Source: Agaricus subrufescens
Taxonomy: Eukaryota; Basidiomycota; Agaricomycetes; Agaricales; Agaricaceae
Length of the DNA stretch: 64,000 bases
Direction of reading: 5' to 3'
NCBI GenBank assembly: GCA_029945375.1
Contig: CM057057.1
Location: forward strand, 1,116,001-1,180,000
Shown: positions 57,108-64,000 of the stretch, piece by piece
How the letters are laid out: every line of letters begins with the position of its first letter
Numbering within the stretch: position 1 is the first letter of the stretch
The notes under the pieces: model-generated
What the model was told of the DNA's origin: nothing
Databases searched by the model: none
Seen by the model: only the letters and a program-made list of their open reading frames with translations
Position numbers and translations under genes: made by a program

Positions 57108-57474
57108 CGGAGGACGACTCGTTTTTTGTTGTGACTGTTGAACGTTGAGGACGTTCGTCGTTCGACAAGGCGCAGATCACGTGCGCCACCCAAGATTGTT
57201 GCTCAAATCAACAAGTCCACATCCGTGCCTTGCATTATCAGATTTCTTGTTTTCCCGGCAATAAATGAATAAGCAAACCAGTCGCGTGTGTTTATCGTGA
57301 TCTATCTACCGTCAACCACATCGATCATTAGTTATTGCACTACTCCAAGCCTTCATCGTCCCAATCTTGAAGAATCTCATCTCTTCACCCCCATCCAAAG
57401 GGTCCTGTGGTATGTGAAATACTCAAATATGCCTGAATAAAATTTTTTTCTCATGTATTATCGCAAGTATTACA
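57108..57474. promoter_or_regulatory. Divergent promoter between F-box B2 and NP2
   Basis: 367-bp spacer, partly conserved with 17932-18323: CAACAAGTCCACATCC, AATGAATAAGC and GTGTGTTTATCGTG are kept in the same order. This supports co-regulation of the F-box B and NP genes. Confidence 0.5.
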
Positions 57475-60215
57475 ATGAGCAACTCCCAAGATCACACCCC
57501 AGAAAACGGTAGGAATCACTCTTCTTCCCAATCTCAAACAAGATACATATCGTATCAAAAATCTGTCTTCGATCGAAGGGGCATTGACTCGTATCTAGTA
57601 GATCTCCCGACGTTCTCCAATGCAGTTAAACGCATTCTCGCACGTTTGACTGTGGAGAAACATTCTGCCACTAGCCTTCACAGTCTAGCCCAATCTCCTG
57701 TAATATTCGCCCGCCTTCTAAAGTACGCAGAAGACCCTACAAACGAACACCACATTACAGTACGCCCGTCTTGTTGTATTATCGATTGATCCACTCATTA
57801 TCTTTTAATCTAGTTCAGAAGTTTTTCAAGAGTCAGAGAAGACGATATCCACAAAATGGGTGTGGAAATTCTGCCCGTTTCATCGCATCAGTCTTTGATG
57901 CAATCTATTCACACATTACTCGACAAACACGATCTCGAGGAGTTTCTAACAGAGATAGATCCAACCGCTTTTCCTCAAAGTGCTGGAGATAGAGCATTTG
58001 AGTCTCGCGTACGTTCTCCTTCCAGTTTAGCGGCAAAGCACCGATGACATATGGGATGACAGGCCGAGAGTCGGGCACGGCTTGGAATACACCAAATCAT
58101 GTCCGTGATCATCAACGAACTCCAAGCACGGCAAATTATTCTAGTCGAAGACCATGTCCTAGTAGCTCGCATGAGAAGCCAGGTCCTACCTGTGGAAATT
58201 CAACACAAAAGCGACGGGATCGTACACAGTTATTTTTTGACTGGGGTGTTGGATTTCCTATGTTGTTCTACCAGCATCGATGAACTTCCTTTAGGCTATG
58301 GTGCCTTAGATAAAGCTCTCGTAGCTTGGAATACTAGCTGTACGCTATTACTGATTCATACTTAGATTCAAACTGATCACCCGCATTTTTCGTAGCTACG
58401 CCACATCCAAATACAAAGTGGAACAATATCCAAACATTCCTAGATAACGTCTCACTCAGAGCAAGGGTTCTAGAAAAGCAGTCAGACGGCCCAAAAACGT
58501 CTCCCCGGTGGCACCTACTTGTTATTGAGGCCAAGTCGAGGGACGCGCCATCTACTAGCCAGCCAGGTAAAATAGCTCCCGCCGTGAAGCCCTGCAAAAC
58601 CTCCACATTTCTAATAAAATGCCTTTCTCACAGATATTCCTCGGCCCCCAGTTCTAAAATGTACCTCGGACCCAGAATCGAAACTTCAGAGTGAGTAACA
58701 CATCTATCACTAACGACAATGAGAGGGGTTTCTCAAAACCTATCTTCAGAATTATTCTTGCTCGATCCGGATCGGTGGCTTGATGCCCACAAGAACTTGA
58801 AGTCTCTTCTCCCGTCTAACGATAATGGACTTCATCATGAAGTCCTCGACCGCTACCTTTCGGTTGCCTGGCACTCGTTGAGGAATAATGGTTACGCAAG
58901 ATACATACCTTTCCATTTTCTTGTTGAAAGCTCTCCACCTAATCAAAGCCAGATAGAGAGTTTCCGTCACATTTCAGGTCTGCCCCCCTCACCGGACCGT
59001 TGCCCACTCAAGCCAGTTGTCGGCGTTATAAGGCACGAAGGCCGGTACTTTGTCGTGGTTGTTCCCCACGTGGTTGGACAGGACGAGAAGGAGAAATGGA
59101 TCTATATAATAGGGGATATAACAAGGTTTGACCGATATAGTGATATACTCCCACTTGCGGAGGGGGGGTGGAGGAGATTGCTAAATATCGGCTATTATCA
59201 CGGTTGGAATATGGAGAATTATAACGTCTATCAAATTGGGTGGAACGAAAGCCCAGGAGACTGTGGTCAAATCGCATGCGAGGTAGTGAAAAGCATCCTC
59301 AAGGATGGTTTTTCTATCAAGAGAGATATTCCGACTTATTGGTGCACCCACAACATCTGTCTCAATATCATGAATACTGTTCACACATCTGCTATACGAC
59401 ACTTAGGGCGCTTTCGTGAAGTTCGTAGGAGCCAGGGGGTTACAATCGAATATAAGCAGTACTTTTCCTCGGGGCTTGAAGACATCGAACAACGGTTGAA
59501 AGAATTTTGGGAGGCCGTCGATGATCCTGACTCGCACTCCGGGTTTGTATCCACGTCGAAGAAACTGGTGGAGAGTATGGCCAAATGTGTGCATTGCACC
59601 ATCGCATTTGCCACTAAAGATCTGGGTGCTGACGACGACAATGATGAGGTTGAGATACAACAAGTAGAGGCTGTTTTGAAACCAGATATCTCAGACTCGT
59701 CGAAAAAGGTGAGCACTTTTTGATTTTGTATAGCTAGACGTTTATTCTTGTTGGAGTATCAGCCCACCACTCCTCAACATTCACAAAAACAGAGGTCGCT
59801 AAAAAAGTATGTCTACCAGGCTATTGCCGAGTGTCTAGCGGTGTAAGGTTCACTTTGTCACATACAAATTCTCGTCGTTGACTAAAGCCCAGGCACTTGG
59901 CGCCCAAACCCGATAACTTCCAAGAAGATGTCTTGAAATTTTGCGTTTCTAGTAGCGAAGATTGGCTCTTTGGGGTCATCGATTGTAGGGATGGTAACAG
60001 TCGTCCTTGCTATATAACAGACACCCTGACATACAAATTTGATGGCGAAACTGACGCAACAAAGTTCGAGGACATCACTACCCTACTTATGACTTGGGTA
60101 AGCGTTTTACTCAACTTATATCTTAGAAACCTCCTCAATCATTACTCGATTCCAGATGTGTATTCCTGCTGAGGAGATTCTCCCACACATGGAAGAACAT
60201 GCTGAACCATTGTAG
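57475..60215 (+). CDS. NP2: protein with possible PD-(D/E)XK-like and C48/Ulp1-like regions
   Basis: Ten exons: 57475-57508, 57599-57759, 57814-58008, 58063-58339, 58396-58566, 58634-58690, 58750-59708, 59763-59842, 59893-60097 and 60156-60215. All phases close (732 residues), with the same exon plan as NP1. The N-terminal region has FLTGVLDFLCCS and HLLVIEAKSRD, again an Asp then Glu-x-Lys pattern. The C48-like region has RHEGRYFVVVVPHV, WIYIIGDITRFDR and WNESPGDCGQIACEVV. Here Asp (GDI) and Cys (DCG) are in place, while the Gln usual before the Cys is Glu. NP2 could therefore be a working cysteine protease, for example a SUMO/ubiquitin-like deconjugating enzyme, paired with an F-box gene. 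Domain identity is inference. Confidence 0.62.
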
Positions 60216-62012
60216 TAGCTATTTCGATATGGTAGCGTCTGTATGATTAAATGCTTGAACTTGAATGGAAGCAAGGAATATTCGTTTCCAGATTGTTAGG
60301 ACACTATTTTGGGCTGATATGCATTCGAGACGATGCATTTGTCTTCCACCGCCTCACTGTAAAGACTGGCCGATCCCTCCACCGGAATTCATACTCTTTC
60401 TAGACGGCATCTTACTCAAGATATCCATAACGGTATCGACTGCGCAATAATATAGTTCTCAGCTCGAAGGCAATGATTAGAGACGCCGTCTCCGCAGGCA
60501 AAACTATTCGAATTAGAGAAAAGTACCTGTCAGTACAAAAGTCGTCGAGATACTCAAGCCTAATTTTCTCAGTTCTACGGGATTCGTCTAAGATTTCTCA
60601 ATTATCGCCGCGATAGCAAAATTAAAATCTCGCTAGTCCCCTTGCAAACAACGATGCAGCAGCACCGAGACTCGTCTGGAAATATGAGAAGCATCCAGAG
60701 CGTTCAGAAGCAGAACAAACTCCGTTAACCACTCGAGATGAAATACTTCTCCGAGGAAGTATTTCACAATAGGTATCGAAGCCTATGATACATCTAACGC
60801 AATTCGCTTGCGATAAGGGAGGACAAACATGTATCAAGAGAGTTTAAGCATTGATGAGTAAAAAAGTTTTCGCAGTGACTCACGAGGATATATTTTTACG
60901 TGAAGAGATAGTGATTGAAGAGCAGGATCTTGAAGCTGACAAGATTTCAGAACTTCCTCTGTGGAACATTATGAAGCAGGCATTATTCGAAAAGTGATTG
61001 GATTGGTCCGAGTCGATGTTTGAAGTGGGGCTGTTTGCCCCCCCTGCAGGGACTTTCACGCCCTCTTGATTGTGGGAATGTCACGTTCTTTGTGTCCTGC
61101 GACAAGGACAATCAATTTTCCGACGTAAGTACGGCAGTCAAAGAGCACTAATGGAGCAGAGACCCCTCACTTGTGAGATGGAGGTGAATTTTGGATTCAT
61201 CAAAGATGACCAGTCTAACCATCTCATACACGTTGACGGCGCCCCCTTATCACCACGAAAGTAGAGAACGATGACTTTTACTGGGTCGTCTTTGCTTGTA
61301 AATCATGTAACTATTTTTCTGTCTCCATCTTAATTCCGGGCTTCTTTCTTTCATGCCAGCGGCACGCGGCCGCGGTTAGGTGATTGAAAAATTTAGTTAC
61401 CTTGTGGAATTCCCGTACCGGAAAAGAATAACGTGTGGTTCAGAACCACGTTTCTGTCTAATTCGGCTCTTCACCCACACCGTGACGCCAGGTTCAGACA
61501 GCTTTGATCAGGCACCTTGTGCCCGTACCCCAGGTCTCCGGACCGGCGGCGTGGAACTGGAGTGTTGATCTTTCATTGCTTGAACTCACGGGATAGTAGT
61601 AAAACTAGCCAGCGCCGAATGAGGGTCATTTTTCGGCACCTAATCGTAAGCAATACATCCTGCATCATGCATGGAACCTCAGGGCAGTGACGTGCTGTGC
61701 AGGAACTCGTGGCGAAAGCAACTTAATTATAAATCTCATGACTTTCAAAATTAAAAATAAATTCTACCCCGCTCGCTTGATCATGATCATGACAATGATG
61801 TATTCCAAAATAGACGTGCTTGAGCTAACATGGGAATTTGCTGACGCCACAGCAAGCCCATTGAGGCTTTACAAGAAACGTATAAGTACGAGAAACTCGA
61901 GCGAAGAAGGCCAACAACAGAACTACCTAGTTCCCTCTTCAATCGCTCCATTACTTCGCATCTTTTACTACACAAGCAGACCTTGTCGCCTACCACTACT
62001 ACAACAACCGCT
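60216..62012. other. Intergenic region, no supported gene
   Basis: The first 200 bp is the end of the duplicated module. The rest shows no domain or multi-exon frame. The minus-strand frame at 60622-60837 and the plus-strand frames near 61070-61568 have no splice partners. The last 300 bp is the likely promoter/5' UTR of the small gene at 62013. Confidence 0.45.
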
Positions 62013-62374
62013 ATGGCATTCAAAGATATCATCGTAAGTGTATTACTGACATGTCTTGTCAATCATTGTCTCACCGTGGCATAGCGCAAGTCTCGTAGCT
62101 CTTCTGAGGGTTCGAAGCCAGTTGCACACTACAAACAATTATCCTCAACCCATGAACCTGCAACAGTAAGCATTATCCAGTCCCGGTCATAAACCATCTC
62201 AACGGCATCAAAACGCGACTAGGAATCCACGAAGGACAATACGTCATCAAAGAAGAGGCTGTCAGGGAAGGCGCATCAGTCATTCGTGAGTGGCTGGATT
62301 CCTCCCCCAGTCGATCGCGTTCTCATAATGCACTACAGGCCGAAATGCTAGAAGAAGATAACATGTCGTGGTGA
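62013..62374 (+). CDS. 66-residue four-exon hypothetical protein
   Basis: Exons 62013-62033, 62085-62165, 62223-62285 and 62339-62374 are separated by introns of 51, 57 and 53 bp. Donors are GTAAGT, GTAAGC and GTGAGT, and acceptors ATAG, CTAG and ACAG. Every intron is phase 0 and the joined frame runs from ATG to TGA. The product begins MAFKDIIRKSRSSSEGSK and ends HQSFAEMLEEDNMSW. It is Ser/Lys-rich with an acidic C-terminus and has no membrane segment or signal peptide. The chance of three canonical introns keeping frame is small, so I consider it real. No family is recognised. It lies 465 bp from the 3' end of the convergent pyruvate dehydrogenase gene. Confidence 0.6.
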
Positions 62375-62838
62375 ACACCAAACTACGCCAAGTTGAAGAG
62401 CGAAATCACAGTGACTCATCTCTTTCGTAAATCTCTTGGCACGGATATATGCACCGAGACGACATCTTGAGATCGAGGGTCAGTATCTCAGATGAAGTAA
62501 TTGAATGAGGTCCATCATCTATTTCACCACGTTCTGAAGAACTTTATGTACTATTAGCTGCCACTGTATTGTATGTTGTGTAGCATCTGTTCACCACTCC
62601 CAGCACAATCAAGCACCAAGTCTCATTTATTTGCACTCGCCCCGAGGATTAGGGATATTCCGGCTCTGACCATGTAAGTTTCGAGGCCATATCTGTCTCG
62701 TTTCTCTCCTAAATACAACAGAACCATAAACTTATATGAGATAATTCCCTCTCAAAATTCCCAGATCGAAAGTACGGAATCTACGGATGAGATAACATTA
62801 AAACAAGTGTTATGCAAAAAATATAAAGCTGTATCTGT
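62375..62838. other. Convergent 3' intergenic region
   Basis: 464 bp between the small gene and the pyruvate dehydrogenase gene. AT-rich near 62740-62830, where AAAAATATAAAGC could belong to 3' processing signals. No gene seen. Confidence 0.4.
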
Positions 62839-64000
62839 CTAGTAATGATGAACTTCCTCTCGTTCACGACCCCTCATGAAGGGTGGCTCAGTGCCCTTAT
62901 AGTAGATATCGGTCCAAAGGTCCTTAGCTTGGGGTTCAGGGGAGCCCTTGGCTTCTTCTACAGCAGCATCAACTTCTGCCTTAGCAGCCTTGTCAAGAGC
63001 CTATCGAAGTCGAATTAGTCTCATCATAAAAGAACGTGAACGTAAACGTTACCTTAAGTTCTTGTTCGGTGGCGATACCCCACTCTTCAATGTAACGCTG
63101 GAGACCACGAATAGGGTCTTGAGTGCTACGCATACGTTGAACCTCTTCACGGGTACGGTACGTAGTTCCAGGGTCAGACATACTGCAAGTGAAGAATACA
63201 ATCAGTAACCGACCCGCGTCACAAGAAAGAACACATACGAGTGACCACCATAACGATATGTCACAAATTCAAGAATCAGGGGTCCATTCTCTTTCTCAAC
63301 AGCCCATTGACGAGCGAACTCAACAGCTTGCTTCGCTGCAATGATGTCCATTCCATTCACCTAACCAAGTAGCCATCAAGTCAGCCGAAGCGCCAGAAAG
63401 ACAAAAATAATAACCCACTTGGAGTCCAGGAATCTTATCACCACGAGTGAAGTATTGGGTATTTGAAGAGCTTCGCTCAGCGGATGTACCCATACCGTAC
63501 TTGTTGTTTTCACAGACGAAGACGGTAGGGAGGTTCCAAAGTTTAGCCTTTTTAAAATTATCAGCAATTCATAAAGTTCACTTAAAATACGACTCCATAC
63601 CATGTTAAAAGATTCAAAGACTTGACCTTGGTTACTAGCACCATCACCGTAGAGAGCAAAGGTACAGTGCTTCTCGCCGAGATACTTCTGAGCAAAGGCA
63701 ATACCGGTACCAACAGGGACCTGGGCACCGACAATACCATTCCCTCCAAAGAACGTCGGGGTAAAGATGTGCATGGAACCACCCTTGCCATGTGACATGC
63801 CGCTCTGACGTCCAAGAAGTTCACCAAGAACACCAGTGATCGTACCACCCCGCATCACAGCAAAGGGGTGACACCGGTATGCAGTGATGACCCTGTCATT
63901 TTTTTCAATACCATGTTCAAGACCAACCGACACAGCTTCCTAAAGAGTCAAGTTCAAACGCGACACTAGTAGCAAACGAAGAAAGAAACACACCTGACCA
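62839..64000 (-). CDS. PDA1: Pyruvate dehydrogenase E1 component alpha subunit, C-terminal part
   Basis: Exons on the minus strand: 64000-63994 (open at the window edge), 63939-63601, 63547-63419, 63360-63239, 63182-63053 and 63000-62839. Frames close. This is the thiamine-diphosphate-dependent subunit of the mitochondrial pyruvate dehydrogenase complex, which decarboxylates pyruvate and feeds acetyl-CoA into the TCA cycle. The thiamine diphosphate motif is clear: [20 protein letters not shown], followed by [17 protein letters not shown]. The conserved phosphorylation-loop region reads [20 protein letters not shown]; the Ser residues there are the sites of regulatory phosphorylation in this family. 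[13 protein letters not shown] and GKGGSMHIF also match. The N-terminus and targeting peptide lie outside the window. The C-terminus is [10 protein letters not shown]. Confidence 0.96.

Larger units (their letters stand above)
52357..60414. repeat. Segmental duplication, copy 2 (F-box A2 / F-box B2 / NP2)
   Basis: Second copy of the module at 13727-21357, in the same order and orientation. It is about 430 bp longer, mainly because of extra sequence between A2 and B2 (about 54780-55200). After 60414 the sequence diverges completely from what follows copy 1. Confidence 0.88.

Overview
The window is eukaryotic and almost certainly from a basidiomycete fungus of the Agaricomycetes. Coding regions are cut by many 45-60 bp GT-AG introns. 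It carries a mitochondrial pyruvate dehydrogenase E1 alpha gene and a fungal long-chain acyl-CoA synthetase gene, and it contains Tnp2/Plavaka-type transposons and a lineage-expanded F-box family of the kind common in Agaricomycetes. A Ceratobasidiaceae/Rhizoctonia-like host is my guess, not something I can prove. Exon joins below were made by hand; I accepted a gene model only when splice phases closed in frame.

Layout. 1-347: 5' end of a DUF1752 (areA GATA-like domain) regulator, minus strand, leaving the window. 348-8686: about 8.3 kb of nearly gene-free sequence with one 58-codon ORF. 8687-10967: acyl-CoA synthetase. 11852-21151: F-box genes C, A1 and B1 (minus), then a 10-exon gene (plus, called NP1 here) whose product may combine a PD-(D/E)XK-like region with a C48/Ulp1-like region. 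21352-27690: a CpG-poor graveyard with one F-box pseudogene split by a solo LTR and a TIR element, a second F-box pseudogene with one nonsense codon, and a 5'-truncated LINE. 27700-29998: weakly coding sequence. 29999-51064: transposon territory. A Tnp2-like transposase with one in-frame stop, a complete 10.6-kb transposon (33436-44026) with TIRs, intact transposase and intact accessory gene, and three further genes typical of such regions, one with two in-frame TGA codons. 52357-60414: a second copy of the F-box A / F-box B / NP module. 62013-62374: a 66-residue four-exon gene. 62839-64000: pyruvate dehydrogenase E1 alpha, minus strand, leaving the window.

The most notable structure is the duplicated module. 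Two F-box genes on the minus strand and the NP gene on the plus strand, sharing a 370-390 bp divergent promoter, occur twice 38.6 kb apart with identical exon structures. The intervening sequence is mostly transposons. The two NP proteins differ at the proposed C48-type catalytic positions: NP2 keeps Asp and Cys where NP1 has Glu and Ser. The big transposon shows triple nesting: an LTR-derived inverted-ended insertion lies inside it, and a non-autonomous hAT element with a perfect 8-bp target duplication lies inside that insertion.
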